Below, piece after piece: positions 26,790-36,699 of a stretch of DNA of 64,000 nt (its first letter is position 1; each line of letters opens with the position of its first letter). The notes beneath the pieces were generated by a model. That model made no database searches. It was not told the DNA's origin and saw only the letters and a list, made by a program, of their open reading frames with translations. The translations under genes were made by a program, and so were the position numbers. Origin of the DNA: Bacillota bacterium (GTDB taxonomy: Bacteria; Bacillota; Clostridia; Lachnospirales; Lachnospiraceae); contig CABJAN010000001.1 of the NCBI GenBank assembly GCA_902363515.1, positions 186,001-250,000 on the forward strand. The letters run 5' to 3'.

Positions 26790-29700
26790 TTACATCCTAA
26801 CTTCCACAGCTTTCCCCATCTGCAAAGAGTAAATATAAGTTTCCTTCACCTTTTTCCCTGTGACCCTCTCAAGAGCCTCTCTGTAATATCTTAACTGCAC
26901 CTGGTACTTTTCTACCAATGTCTCTATCTTATTATTCCAGACTTTATCCGTCTTGTAATCCACCAGCACCAGTTCTCCCTCTTCCTCAAAATAAGCGTCC
27001 ATAATTCCCTGAATGAGAATTTCTTCTCTGGAATCGTATTCTTCCTTTATCTGGTTTGCCAAAACACTGATTACAAAAGGCTGCTCTCTATGCAGTTCTC
27101 CTCTTCTGTCGGCAGCCTGCATCCGCTGTCCCAGAGGACTTTGAACAAATTGATAAATCTCCCGGTCTTTTACTGCCTTTCTCATGGCAGGCGTCAGTTT
27201 TCTGCCGGAAACCATAGCTTCTAACTGCTCTTTCACCTGTCCTAAAGTTTCCGCAGAAGTATAATCCAGACATTCCAGAATCCGGTGATAGGCAGTTCCC
27301 CGCTGGGCGCCTTCCACTTCCGCCGCTTCTTCACGCATAAAAGCCGGAATATAGCTTTCTTGTATTCCCATATTTGAGGCACTTGTATCCTCCCCATACA
27401 GAAGCACACTGTCTTCCTCTTCCATCTGCTGCATCCGCTTCACCTCAGAAACTGTGAGCTTTGCCGGAATCTGTCCAAGGGCTTCATAGGGATATTCATA
27501 AGAAAAGCTTTCCTGCAGGCTGTCCCGCAGTTCTCTGTCATATACCTGGCTGCAGTCCCACATAAGAAGCTCTCCTTTTTTCAGCATCTCTTCTGTACGA
27601 AGCTGGGTTTCCTCCACTACCAGCTCCAGAGGAGAGATTCTTCTGATAAGAAATTCTCCAGGACCATCATACCAGGGATTCAGTGCATAGGCCTGCTGTC
27701 CAAAGGCTTCATACAAAGGTTTCATGGCCTTATGACGGGCAAGAGCTGCCAGAATCCAGTCCAGATAGCTTTTTCCCTTCATGCGGATTCCATAAGAAAG
27801 CCGCTGGCTCTCCTGGTGTTTCACCTTCTCAAAACCGACAAGTTTTTCCTCCAGTTTTGAGAGGGTTCCCGTAAGAATTAGCTTTTCCTTTGCTCTGGTA
27901 AGCGCCACGTAAAGAATCCGCAGCTCTTCTCCAAGGCTCTCCAGGGTAATCTCCTGCTGCACTGCCTTCTGTAAAATGGTTCTGGTACGAATGCGGAATT
28001 TTTCATCCACGCAGGGCGCTCCGATTCCCAAATCGGGGTGCAGCACAATACTTTCCCTTGCGTCCTGCAGGTTCATTTGTTTTCCAAGGCCTGCCACAAA
28101 CACAACGGGAAATTCCAGCCCCTTGCTGCCATGAATGCTCATAATCCGCACAGTGTCTTCTTTTTCAGAGAGAATGTTTGCCTCTCCAAAATCCACCTGA
28201 TATTTTTTCAGGTTCTCAATATAACGGATGAAGTTAAACAATCCCCTGTAGCTGGTGCTTTCATAAGCTCTGGCTTTTTCTACCAGCATGAGAAGATTTG
28301 CCTTTTTCTGCTCTCCTGACACAAAGGCCTGCTGATATAGCAAAAATCCCGTCTCGTCAAAGAAATCCCATAGCAATTCATGCATGGGCGTATACGGCAC
28401 CTTGCTGCGAAGTCTGCGGTATACCTCCAGAAATCTCCTCACTTTTTCCCCAAGAGGATTCTCCAGCTTTTCTGCCAAAAGCACTGCCTCAAAAAGGCTG
28501 GCTTTTTCTTCCTTCTGCCTCAGCGCCTTAATCTCTGCCAGCTCCTGAAACTGAAAACCATCCGGCAAGCCCCGCATGGCTCCTGCCAGTGGAATATCCT
28601 GCAAAGGATTGTCCAGAATCTGAAGATAATCCAGAACTGTCGTCACCTCTGAGGCAGAGAAATATCCTGTCTTTGTGGTAACGCTGGCTGGAATACCGGA
28701 AGCATTCAGCACCTTTTTAAAGGTCTCCGCCCATCCTGACATGGTACGTAGCAAGATAGTAATATCGGAATACCGGACTTTTCGGTACTGCTCTGTTTCC
28801 TTATCCAAAACTTCCTGGTGCTCCATAAGCTCCCGGATACGAAGAGCTGTCATTTTTGCCTCCAGCTCCCTGGCTGTCTGTCCATCCTCCTGGTCCTTCC
28901 ACACCGGGTCATCCTCTTCCAGCAAAAGGACTTCCGCTGCCGGTTCTGTGATTTCTTTTGGTGGAAATTCCCGCTGTGGGTACAATGCCGCATCCTGGTC
29001 ATATTCCACGCCGCCTAAATCTTCCCCCATAATCTGGTAGAACAAATAGTTGACGCTTTCCAGCACTTCCTTCCTGCTTCTAAAATTCCGGTGCAGGTCA
29101 ATACGCAGCTTCTCCCCGCCCTGTTCCAAAGGATAAGTACGGAACTTTTCCATGAACAAATCTGGTCTTGCCAGACGGAAACGGTAGATACTCTGCTTCA
29201 CATCCCCTACCATGAAAATATTATAAATTCCATCCTCAATTCCAGATACAGCGGATAAGAGCTTTTCCTGTACCAGGTTACTGTCCTGATACTCATCAAT
29301 CATAATTTCCGCAAACTGCTCTGCCAGCTCTTTTGCCGCATTGGTACGCTTATCACCCTCTGCTGTGTGCTCCACCAGAATTTCCAGGGCATAATGCTCC
29401 AAATCTGCAAAATCCAGAATATTTTTCTCCTTCTTTTTCTCCTGATAAAGCTCCATAAACCGCAGGGTTAAATCCACCAGAACGCCTACCGGCTCTCCTG
29501 CCTGTCTTAAATGCTCCGCCAGTTCCTCCATGGTTTCCCCAAAATACCGTTCCTGAAGTTCTTTGATAAAATCCTTTGCCTGGCTTCTGAGGTTCTTGGC
29601 AAACTCCTGTCTTTCTGGAGAAACCTGTTCTTTTTCTGCTTTTTTTCCGGCTGGAAGACGCTTAAACTCGATAGTTTCCAGCAAATCCTTCCACTCCCGG

Positions 29701-30503
29701 AAGCACTCTGCTTTTTGTGCCCGCTCCACAGCAGCCTTTTCAGATTCCAAAAGGTCCAGATAAAAGCCCGGTCCATCCGGCTCCTGACAGATTTCCAATG
29801 CCTGCTCCAGAAGCTCTGCTGCCTCTTTTGTCTCTTTTGCAAGTTCTGCCTTTACACATGCCATCCAGGGCGCGTTCTCCAGCTCCGTTACATCCTGTAT
29901 CTCATAGGCTTTTTTACAGGATTCCAGCCACTCTTTGGGATAAGGGTAACTCATGGAGAAACCATAGAGTTTTTGTATAAGCTCCGGGATTTTTTCGTCT
30001 GTTTTTCCTCCTGAAAATCCATCCACAAAGGCAGCAAAAGCATGATTGTCTTCCTCCGCATAGGCTTCTTCCATGACTTTATCCGCCACATCTGCCTGCA
30101 AAAGCCGCATTTCCCCCTCATCTCCCATGCGAAAAGAAGGGTCCAGGTCAATCAAATGAAAATAATTCTTTACCACATAAGAACAAAAACTGTCAATGGT
30201 AGTAATCTGCGCGTGATGTACCAGCACGCTTTGCCTTTGTAAATGCTCATTATCCCGGTCTGTTTCCAGCTTTTTCTCAATAGCAGCCCGGATTCTCTCT
30301 TTCATTTCTCCTGCGGCTGCTCTGGTAAAGGTTACAATCAAAAGCCGGTCAATATCCACCGGATGATGTTCATCTGTAATCAACTGCAAAATCCGCTCCA
30401 CCAGAACCGCTGTTTTCCCGCTTCCTGCTGCCGCGCTCACCAGAATATTACAGCTTCTGGTATCAATGACCTTCCTCTGTTCCTGGGTCCACGAAACGCC
30501 CAT
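26790..30503 (-). CDS. addA: ATP-dependent helicase/nuclease AddA
   Basis: 1237 residues, UvrD-type helicase fused to a RecB-family nuclease; with AddB it resects double-strand breaks for recombination. Seen: Walker A ILVSAAAGSGKTAVLVERI near residue 20, LLIVTFTRAAAGEMKERI, FAEIMIDEYQDSN, VRIMSIHGSKGLEFPVVFVAGLG, LRILYVALTRAKEKLILTG and the nuclease block LVLVDYKTDKV near the C-terminus. ATG 30503 follows GGAGG with 8-nt spacing; the frame extends three codons to a GTG that is less likely. It overlaps addB by 41 nt. Confidence 0.96.
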   Translation of the reverse strand: MGVSWTQEQRKVIDTRSCNILVSAAAGSGKTAVLVERILQLITDEHHPVDIDRLLIVTFTRAAAGEMKERIRAAIEKKLETDRDNEHLQRQSVLVHHAQITTIDSFCSYVVKNYFHLIDLDPSFRMGDEGEMRLLQADVADKVMEEAYAEEDNHAFAAFVDGFSGGKTDEKIPELIQKLYGFSMSYPYPKEWLESCKKAYEIQDVTELENAPWMACVKAELAKETKEAAELLEQALEICQEPDGPGFYLDLLESEKAAVERAQKAECFREWKDLLETIEFKRLPAGKKAEKEQVSPERQEFAKNLRSQAKDFIKELQERYFGETMEELAEHLRQAGEPVGVLVDLTLRFMELYQEKKKEKNILDFADLEHYALEILVEHTAEGDKRTNAAKELAEQFAEIMIDEYQDSNLVQEKLLSAVSGIEDGIYNIFMVGDVKQSIYRFRLARPDLFMEKFRTYPLEQGGEKLRIDLHRNFRSRKEVLESVNYLFYQIMGEDLGGVEYDQDAALYPQREFPPKEITEPAAEVLLLEEDDPVWKDQEDGQTARELEAKMTALRIRELMEHQEVLDKETEQYRKVRYSDITILLRTMSGWAETFKKVLNASGIPASVTTKTGYFSASEVTTVLDYLQILDNPLQDIPLAGAMRGLPDGFQFQELAEIKALRQKEEKASLFEAVLLAEKLENPLGEKVRRFLEVYRRLRSKVPYTPMHELLWDFFDETGFLLYQQAFVSGEQKKANLLMLVEKARAYESTSYRGLFNFIRYIENLKKYQVDFGEANILSEKEDTVRIMSIHGSKGLEFPVVFVAGLGKQMNLQDARESIVLHPDLGIGAPCVDEKFRIRTRTILQKAVQQEITLESLGEELRILYVALTRAKEKLILTGTLSKLEEKLVGFEKVKHQESQRLSYGIRMKGKSYLDWILAALARHKAMKPLYEAFGQQAYALNPWYDGPGEFLIRRISPLELVVEETQLRTEEMLKKGELLMWDCSQVYDRELRDSLQESFSYEYPYEALGQIPAKLTVSEVKRMQQMEEEDSVLLYGEDTSASNMGIQESYIPAFMREEAAEVEGAQRGTAYHRILECLDYTSAETLGQVKEQLEAMVSGRKLTPAMRKAVKDREIYQFVQSPLGQRMQAADRRGELHREQPFVISVLANQIKEEYDSREEILIQGIMDAYFEEEGELVLVDYKTDKVWNNKIETLVEKYQVQLRYYREALERVTGKKVKETYIYSLQMGKAVEVRM

Positions 30504-33500
30504 GCTCTGCACCTCCCTTCAAATCCTCCTTCATTTTTTCCCATACCTCATGGGGTGTATATCCATGAAGCCTCCGGTAAGAATATCCCGGAATCTTCTC
30601 ATCAAAACCACAGACGCTGGCATAAGGACAATAGGCACAGGCATTTTCCCTCTGTTTTTCAAAAGGATTTACCTCTGCATTTCCATTTAAAATTTTCTGC
30701 CCGATTTCCTTTGCCTTATAGTTTACATAGTTTCTCATTGTTTCAAACTGATTCTCATAAGCCACCTTGGAATTGCTGCTAAAGGTTCCCTTTGCTGTAT
30801 ATTTCACCGGGATTGCCACAGACTCCACAGACTTGCCCGCTGCCAGATTCCTGTCCAGCTTCTCCAAAATCTCCGGTTCTGCCCCTGCAATTCCATCCAT
30901 TTTCAATTTCTTTAAAAGTTCCCCTTCCGGATGCTCCTCATCCTTTAAATCTTCCCGATTTAACATGGGGTCTTTTATCTGATAATAAAAAATCCCTGCA
31001 GGCTTCACCTTTTTTCCCTGAAACCGCTTCTGTTCCAGTTCAATAGCTGCATTTAAGTACAAAGCCAGCTGTAGCTGCAAACCATAATATAATTTTACAA
31101 AATCCAGCTCCGTTGCCCCGGATTTGTAGTCAATGACCTTGACATACAATTCGTCATCTTCTCCCTGACACACATCAATCCGGTCAATACGTCCTTTCAG
31201 ATGCAAATGCTCTCCCTCACCAAGAGGAATATTGAGACTTTCTATCTCATCCTGAGGACCAAACGCCCACTCTGTGAGAGCCGGATAAAACTCTCCCTGG
31301 CGAAGCTGGCACTGAAGCGCCCACACGCTGCGCTTTACCATACGTTTTGCCCTGTTTACGGTATAGGCATTTCTGGCGCTGCTTAACAAAATGGTCTCAC
31401 CGGAACGTTCCACCACTTCATCCACACAGGCTTCTGCCAGAGAGTCCCTCTCTTCATCTGAAAGTCCTGTCCATTGCCAGCCCTGTTCCCGAACTTTTTT
31501 GGCAAACAAATCCAGGCTGTCATGAAGCAAAGTTCCCAAATCAGCCATACTAAATTCATACCGCGCACGCTCCCGAAGCCGCAGACCATACAGCAAAAAA
31601 TGAGAGCAGGCGCATTTTGCAAATTGTTCCAGTCTGGTTGCACTGTTCTCCAGCTCCACTCCATAAAGAGCATGAGCCACCCCTTTGCTGATACCATCCT
31701 GGGGATTCACATAGTATGCACCATCAATCAGCCCCTGCACCAGAGGCCAAAACTTCTCCTGACTCTGGAACCAGGACAACAGTTCCTCAAACAATGGAGA
31801 TTCCTTCTGCACACTGCGAAGCTGCTCAGACAATTTGTCAAGCGCGCTGTAAGGACTTTCCAGAAACAAAGGAATTTCTCCATTTTCCTTCACTTCCGGG
31901 AATAAACGCTCCACCTGGGAAATCAAAAAAGAAGGGGACATAGCCTGTCCGCTGCCATCCATGCGGCTGTAAGAAAGAAACACCTTCTCTGATGGTTTTG
32001 TCAGGTTCAGATACAGATAAAATTTCTGTGTATACAAAGCCTCCTTGGCGGTAGGCGCCAGAGAAAGTCCCAAATCCTCCAAAGGTCTCTTCAATTCTTC
32101 CCTGTTTAAATCAGAAAGCAGCTTGCCTGCCTGCTGTTCCTTTGGAATTTTTCCCTCATTAACTCCCACAAAAAACAGCACCTTAATTTCCTTTAACCTG
32201 GTACGTTCCATATCTCCCACCAGCACCTGGTCAGAGGTTGGCGGAATAATTCCCACCTTTGCCTCCGTAAGTCCGGCGTCCAGAATCTCCTTAAATTCTC
32301 TTGGCCGCACCTGCTGCTCACCCAGGATTTCCACCAGCTTATCCAGCAAATCCATGACAATCCGGTAAATCTGACTGTATTCCTTTACCATGGCCTGATT
32401 CTGCTCTTCCCCAAACCGTTGTTCATAGGCTTTTAACTGTTCTTCTATGTGATTCTCACAAATATATTCATACAAGGCTTGGGCATAATCCCGCACTTTT
32501 GCCCCCGGCGCCTTCATTTTCTCATAAAAAGGCTTCCACATATCCACAAGCCTGGTTCTTGTTTCATTGAGTAATACACATTCCTCCGGAACTTGTCCCC
32601 GGTAGGTGCGTACCCACTGGCTCTGCCATTTTCCCAGTCCCTGAATCCCCATGGCAATCACATAATTTTCCAGTCTGTCCATTTCCTCTGTGGAAATATC
32701 GGTCATACCGCAGCGCAATAACCGGAATACACTTTCATAAGTAAAGTTTTCCACCACTACATCCACAGCAGCCCGGATATACTCCACAAAGGGATTCATG
32801 AAAATGGAGTGCTTTTGGTCAAGAAAACAGGGAATCTCATACTTTCCAAAAGCTCTGGAGGCTGCCGGCGCATAGGTTTCCATGTCCCCGGAAATCACCG
32901 CAAAATCCCCATACCGATATCCCTGTTCCCGCACCATACGGCGGATAATAGCGGCGGTTTCTTCCATTTCAGCTCCGGGATTTGCAGACTCCCGGATATG
33001 AATGGCATCCTGCTCTTTTTCATAAATTCCCTGCCTTGTCCCTGAAGGCTTCCCATACCGAAACAGCCTCTCTTCCAGAAATCTCATAGGTTCCTGGTGC
33101 ACAAAGCGCCCTGCATAATCCTGCCTTTTTTCAGGAATCCAATATTCTGACCAGGGAATCTTCTTTCCCCTGGCAAGTTTACATAACCTTGAAACGGTCT
33201 GTCTGCTCAGATAAAAAAGCTGGTGAGGACTTCCCAGCTGATAGGGGTCTTCTCCCAATCCCATAGTAATGGTCACATAAACTTCCCTGCTTAAAACCAG
33301 CAGTTTTTCCAAAAGCTGCATCTGAATAGGTGTAAATCCCGTATACCCATCAAGAACCAGAACACTGTCCCTGATTTTCCCAGATTTCTCTGCAACCCTT
33401 CCCAGAACATCCAGAACCTCCTCCTGGGTATAGAAATTTTCCCCCAGATAATCAAAAAATCCCTGGTAAAGAACAGAAATATCCTTCAGCTTATAATACA

Positions 33501-33954
33501 GCTCCGGTTTCTGCTCAACCTCTTTTAACACATCCTCCAAATCCCGGGATGTAATTTCATACTGGCGAAGCTCCGAAACCATGGATTTCAACTGAGATAT
33601 ATAGCCCGTTTTCTCCATCTTTGCCCCCAGAATCTTTAGTTCCTTTTTCTTTTCCTGGGCAACTCTTCTAAGAACCATACTTTTTCCGGTTTCCTCTAAA
33701 AGCTCTCCCCGGATATCTCCGGTTTCCTCCAAAACACGAAACGCCAGACGTTCAAAGCTTAAAACATCAATGTTCATGATTCCTTTTCTGGGATGCATGG
33801 ACACCAAATCCTTCTGGGTCTGCATGGTAAACTGCTCTGGCACCAGAATCAGATATTGTCGTTCTGGATGTTCCATGGATTCCTGTATGATTTTATGATA
33901 AATATAGTACGATTTTCCTGCCCCAGAGGGACCAAAGATAAACTGTAATGCCAT
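30463..33954 (-). CDS. addB: ATP-dependent helicase/deoxyribonuclease AddB
   Basis: 1163 residues. N-terminal Walker A LQFIFGPSGAGKSYYIYHKI; a nuclease domain with VIDYKSG near residue 945; and the four-Cys iron-sulfur staple, one Cys in FAKCACSHFLLYG and the rest in CAYCPYASVCGFD near the C-terminus. Partner of AddA. The gene lies 11 bp after the HAD phosphatase gene, so the three are probably one operon. Confidence 0.96.
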   Translation of the reverse strand: MALQFIFGPSGAGKSYYIYHKIIQESMEHPERQYLILVPEQFTMQTQKDLVSMHPRKGIMNIDVLSFERLAFRVLEETGDIRGELLEETGKSMVLRRVAQEKKKELKILGAKMEKTGYISQLKSMVSELRQYEITSRDLEDVLKEVEQKPELYYKLKDISVLYQGFFDYLGENFYTQEEVLDVLGRVAEKSGKIRDSVLVLDGYTGFTPIQMQLLEKLLVLSREVYVTITMGLGEDPYQLGSPHQLFYLSRQTVSRLCKLARGKKIPWSEYWIPEKRQDYAGRFVHQEPMRFLEERLFRYGKPSGTRQGIYEKEQDAIHIRESANPGAEMEETAAIIRRMVREQGYRYGDFAVISGDMETYAPAASRAFGKYEIPCFLDQKHSIFMNPFVEYIRAAVDVVVENFTYESVFRLLRCGMTDISTEEMDRLENYVIAMGIQGLGKWQSQWVRTYRGQVPEECVLLNETRTRLVDMWKPFYEKMKAPGAKVRDYAQALYEYICENHIEEQLKAYEQRFGEEQNQAMVKEYSQIYRIVMDLLDKLVEILGEQQVRPREFKEILDAGLTEAKVGIIPPTSDQVLVGDMERTRLKEIKVLFFVGVNEGKIPKEQQAGKLLSDLNREELKRPLEDLGLSLAPTAKEALYTQKFYLYLNLTKPSEKVFLSYSRMDGSGQAMSPSFLISQVERLFPEVKENGEIPLFLESPYSALDKLSEQLRSVQKESPLFEELLSWFQSQEKFWPLVQGLIDGAYYVNPQDGISKGVAHALYGVELENSATRLEQFAKCACSHFLLYGLRLRERARYEFSMADLGTLLHDSLDLFAKKVREQGWQWTGLSDEERDSLAEACVDEVVERSGETILLSSARNAYTVNRAKRMVKRSVWALQCQLRQGEFYPALTEWAFGPQDEIESLNIPLGEGEHLHLKGRIDRIDVCQGEDDELYVKVIDYKSGATELDFVKLYYGLQLQLALYLNAAIELEQKRFQGKKVKPAGIFYYQIKDPMLNREDLKDEEHPEGELLKKLKMDGIAGAEPEILEKLDRNLAAGKSVESVAIPVKYTAKGTFSSNSKVAYENQFETMRNYVNYKAKEIGQKILNGNAEVNPFEKQRENACAYCPYASVCGFDEKIPGYSYRRLHGYTPHEVWEKMKEDLKGGAEHGRFVDPGTEEGH

Positions 33955-33965
33955 ATCTTCTCCTA

Positions 33966-34775
33966 TCAGTCAAAGAATTTTTCAATCACTTCTGCAATTC
34001 CGTCATGGTCATTATCCTGCTCTGTAATATAATCTGCCACTTCTCTTACCGCTTCCTGGGCATTTGCCATGGCAACTCCAAGACCGGCAAACTGAATCAT
34101 GGAAAGGTCATTAAACCCATCCCCACAGCAAACCATTTCCTCTCTTTTGATTCCCAGGATTTCCAGCAAATGCCGCAGACAATATGCCTTATCCACATTT
34201 TTCGGCGTTACCTCCAGAAAATAAGGTTCGGAGCGGAACACCTGGGCTTCATGAACATACTTTTGAGCAAACACTGGCTCCAGGGCTTCCAAATCCTCCG
34301 GTTTTCCTGTAAGCAGACACTTATTTACCGGAAAATCCACATACGTTCCAAAGTCTTCCCGGTAAATAATAGGAATGCTGTTGATTTTCGCTTCTATTTC
34401 CATATAAGAATCCGGGGCAGTGCCGGAGATAATTTCATCCCCCCGGTAAGTAATGATTCCGATTCCATACTCCTTTGCGTCCTTCCACAGCTTCGCCGGA
34501 AGTCTTGGTGGCAGAGTCTTCTCATATACACATTCCCTTGTTTTATAATTTAAAATCCTTGCCCCATTAAAAGGCAGGATATAGCTGCCAAATTTCTGAA
34601 ACTCTAATTCTTCTGCTACTTTATAAACACCCTGAGGCGGTCTTCCTGATGCAATAGCAACCGGAATCCCCCGCTCCTGCAGGCGTACAATGGCTTCCTT
34701 TGTTTTTTTGGTTACTTCCTTTTGGGAATTGGTTACGGTTCCATCAATATCCAACACTAATAACTTATATTTCAT
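33966..34775 (-). CDS. Cof-type HAD hydrolase
   Basis: 269 residues. Catalytic motif I is LLVLDIDGTVTNSQ, motif II region IPVAIASGRPPQGV, and the C-terminal motif is MVCCGDGFNDLSMIQFAGLGVAMANA. The IIB cap makes this a Cof/YidA-like sugar or nucleotide phosphatase; the substrate cannot be told. ATG 34775 follows GAGGAG by 6 nt; an upstream TTG in frame overlaps the ribosome binding site. It is 11 bp before addB. Confidence 0.92.
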   Translation of the reverse strand: MKYKLLVLDIDGTVTNSQKEVTKKTKEAIVRLQERGIPVAIASGRPPQGVYKVAEELEFQKFGSYILPFNGARILNYKTRECVYEKTLPPRLPAKLWKDAKEYGIGIITYRGDEIISGTAPDSYMEIEAKINSIPIIYREDFGTYVDFPVNKCLLTGKPEDLEALEPVFAQKYVHEAQVFRSEPYFLEVTPKNVDKAYCLRHLLEILGIKREEMVCCGDGFNDLSMIQFAGLGVAMANAQEAVREVADYITEQDNDHDGIAEVIEKFFD

Positions 34776-34844
34776 CTGTTGCTCCTCTCTCAAAAATCAC
34801 TAAAATGATTATATCCTTCCCCATAGATTTAATCAACAAAAACA

Positions 34845-34895
34845 AAAGAAAAGCCATAGCACAAGATAGCAATCTCATGCTACAGCTTTTCTTTT
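34845..34895. terminator. Hairpin terminator after the small 49-aa gene
   Basis: AAAGAAAAGC pairs with GCTTTTCTTT, with an inner TAGCA/TGCTA stem. T runs flank it on both strands, so it may work in both directions; on the minus strand it lies about 30 bp beyond the stop of the small gene. Confidence 0.72.
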
Positions 34896-34926
34896 TCATT
34901 ATACTGTATCTTATCGGTTTGTTAGA

Positions 34927-35076
34927 TTATTTATCAAAGTTGTAAATGCTGTGATAGTATTTATCTTCTTTGTCATTCAGACCAAATGGGGCGATTTTGG
35001 AAAGTCCCATACAATAGTCATGAAATTTTTCTTTAAAGCTTTTTTTTCCTTCTGTTTTGTTTATTTTTGCTGCCAT
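34927..35076 (-). CDS. Small basic protein of 49 residues, unrecognised
   Basis: A short minus-strand frame begins at ATG 35076 (MAAKINKTEGKKSFKEKF), contains GLSKIAPFGLNDKEDKYYHS and ends with YNFDK at TAA 34927. It has an AGAGG site 8 nt before the start, a possible promoter upstream (TTGTTT, 17 nt, TATGAT with -10 at 35138-35143) and a strong terminator 30 bp after the stop, so it looks like a complete single-gene unit. It is soluble and rich in Lys. I recognise no family. The rest of the 34776-35279 interval shows nothing else. Confidence 0.6.
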   Translation of the reverse strand: MAAKINKTEGKKSFKEKFHDYCMGLSKIAPFGLNDKEDKYYHSIYNFDK

Positions 35077-35279
35077 GTGTATTGCCTCTTTTCCTTTTTT
35101 CTTTTCAACTTTTTAGGTTTTCTCTTTACGGTTTGTTATCATAGCACTTTCTTTTTCCAGAAACAATACCCTTTTCTCTACTTCTCCCTTTTGACTTTTT
35201 CCACTTCACTGTGCTAATATGCTCAAAATTAATTTTTCATGTTCCAGCCTGTTTTTCCTCTTATTTTTATGCAATTTTC

Positions 35280-36185
35280 TCAACTCTTCTCTTTTGTTTT
35301 ATTAGAATAAAGAGTAGTTTGAAACGCCTTTTTGTTGTTGTATAAAAACATCAGCACAGCCATGAGGCAGATGATTCCATATCCAATCCAGCTAAACACA
35401 TCCGGTATCTGTCCAAAGACAAAAAATCCAAGCACTGTGGAAAATATAATCTTGGAATAATCGTACACTGAAATCTCTTTTGCAGGAGCGTAACAATAGG
35501 CAGCGGTAATAGAAAACTGTCCTCCTGCTGCCGCAAGCCCTGCCAAAAGCAAAATCACAATCTGCCCTCCTGTCATGGGATGATAATCAAAAATCAGCCA
35601 TGGCAGTGTTACAACACAGGAAAACATAGAGAAAAAGAACACAATAAACGGACCTTTCACTCCCTGGCTTCCCAGCTTACGCACCATAGTGTAAGCAGCT
35701 CCTGCCCCGATTCCTCCCAGCAGTCCCATAAGAGACGGAACCAAATCCATATTTGCAACCGTAGGTTTTATGACAAAAAGGCTTCCCACAAAAGCTCCCA
35801 GAACCATGGTAATCTGAGGAATACTTACCTTTTCCCGCAAAATCAAGACACTAAATACCACTGCGAAAAAAGGTGACATCTTATTTAACATAGAGGCGTC
35901 TGCCAGCGCCAGATGGTCCACTGCATAAAAATTACACAAAATCCCAAGGGTTCCAAATACGGAACGCAAAATGAGATATCCCCAGCTCTCCTTCCCTATG
36001 AAAACAGACTTTTTCTCTTTTATGAGAATCCCACAGGCAAAAACAGCCGCTACAAAATTCCGGAAAAAACTCTTTTGAATCGAAGGCAGTTCCCCTGCCA
36101 TACGCACAAACATGTCCATCAGCGCAAAGCAAAAGGCTGACAGAATAATATAGAAGATTCCCTTATATTGATTTTTTAATTTCAT
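35280..36185 (-). CDS. EamA/DMT family transporter
   Basis: 301 residues with about ten hydrophobic segments arranged as two EamA repeats (each of about five helices); ALADASMLNKMSPFFAVVFSVLILREKVS and AAYCYAPAKEISVYDYSKIIFSTVLGFFVFGQIP are the typical repeat ends. Members export or import small metabolites such as amino acids or nucleotide sugars. It starts 72 bp from the divergent FMN-binding-like gene; the substrate is unknown. Confidence 0.88.
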   Translation of the reverse strand: MKLKNQYKGIFYIILSAFCFALMDMFVRMAGELPSIQKSFFRNFVAAVFACGILIKEKKSVFIGKESWGYLILRSVFGTLGILCNFYAVDHLALADASMLNKMSPFFAVVFSVLILREKVSIPQITMVLGAFVGSLFVIKPTVANMDLVPSLMGLLGGIGAGAAYTMVRKLGSQGVKGPFIVFFFSMFSCVVTLPWLIFDYHPMTGGQIVILLLAGLAAAGGQFSITAAYCYAPAKEISVYDYSKIIFSTVLGFFVFGQIPDVFSWIGYGIICLMAVLMFLYNNKKAFQTTLYSNKTKEKS

Positions 36186-36257
36186 AATCTCTACCTTTCA
36201 GTTATATTTTTCCACTTTTCCTAATATGTTATAAAAAGGAATGCAGGAGGTGCGGCC

Positions 36258-36692
36258 ATGAGCTCAAAAACAAAAATCGTTGTACTACATATGAAAGAAA
36301 TCATTTATACAGGAATTTTTCTGGTACTGGCCATTGTACTGGCAGTTCTGCTTTTTATTATGTTTGGAAAAGAGAAACAGGCAGATCCTACAAGTGCAGA
36401 TGTGATTTACCACGCCGGGGTGTATACCAGTCCTATCACTTTAAATGACAACACCTTTGATGTGGAAGTCACAGTGGATGAGAGCCACATCAATTCCATT
36501 TCCCTTGTGAATCTCAGTGAAACTGCCACTGCTATGTATCCTCTTATGGAGCCAGCCCTGGAAGCGCTCTCCAGCCAGATTTACGCAGCCCAGTCTACGG
36601 AAAACATTACCTATGAAGAAGAAAACAAATATACTTCCCTCATGCTCTTAGATGCCATTGACAAAGCCCTGGAAAAAGCTCTGGTGGAGTAA
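36258..36692 (+). CDS. Membrane-anchored protein with degenerate FMN-binding domain
   Basis: 144 residues behind GGAGG. One membrane helix (residues ~14-36) is followed by an extracellular domain: ITLNDNTFDVEVTVDESHINSISLVNLSE and a C-terminal TYEEENKYTSLMLLDAIDKALEKA. The order and ending resemble FMN_bind domains, in which an SGAT-type Thr receives FMN; that motif is replaced here by EEENKYTS. It might be a diverged, non-flavinylated member. Family assignment is tentative. It converges with the LysR gene 7 bp away. Confidence 0.6.
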   Translation: MSSKTKIVVLHMKEIIYTGIFLVLAIVLAVLLFIMFGKEKQADPTSADVIYHAGVYTSPITLNDNTFDVEVTVDESHINSISLVNLSETATAMYPLMEPALEALSSQIYAAQSTENITYEEENKYTSLMLLDAIDKALEKALVE

Positions 36693-36699
36693 AAATTTG

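Noticed and set aside
34951..35217. 88-codon plus-strand frame rich in Phe and Cys
   Set aside because: It is the complement of the 49-residue minus-strand gene and its upstream region, without a ribosome binding site.
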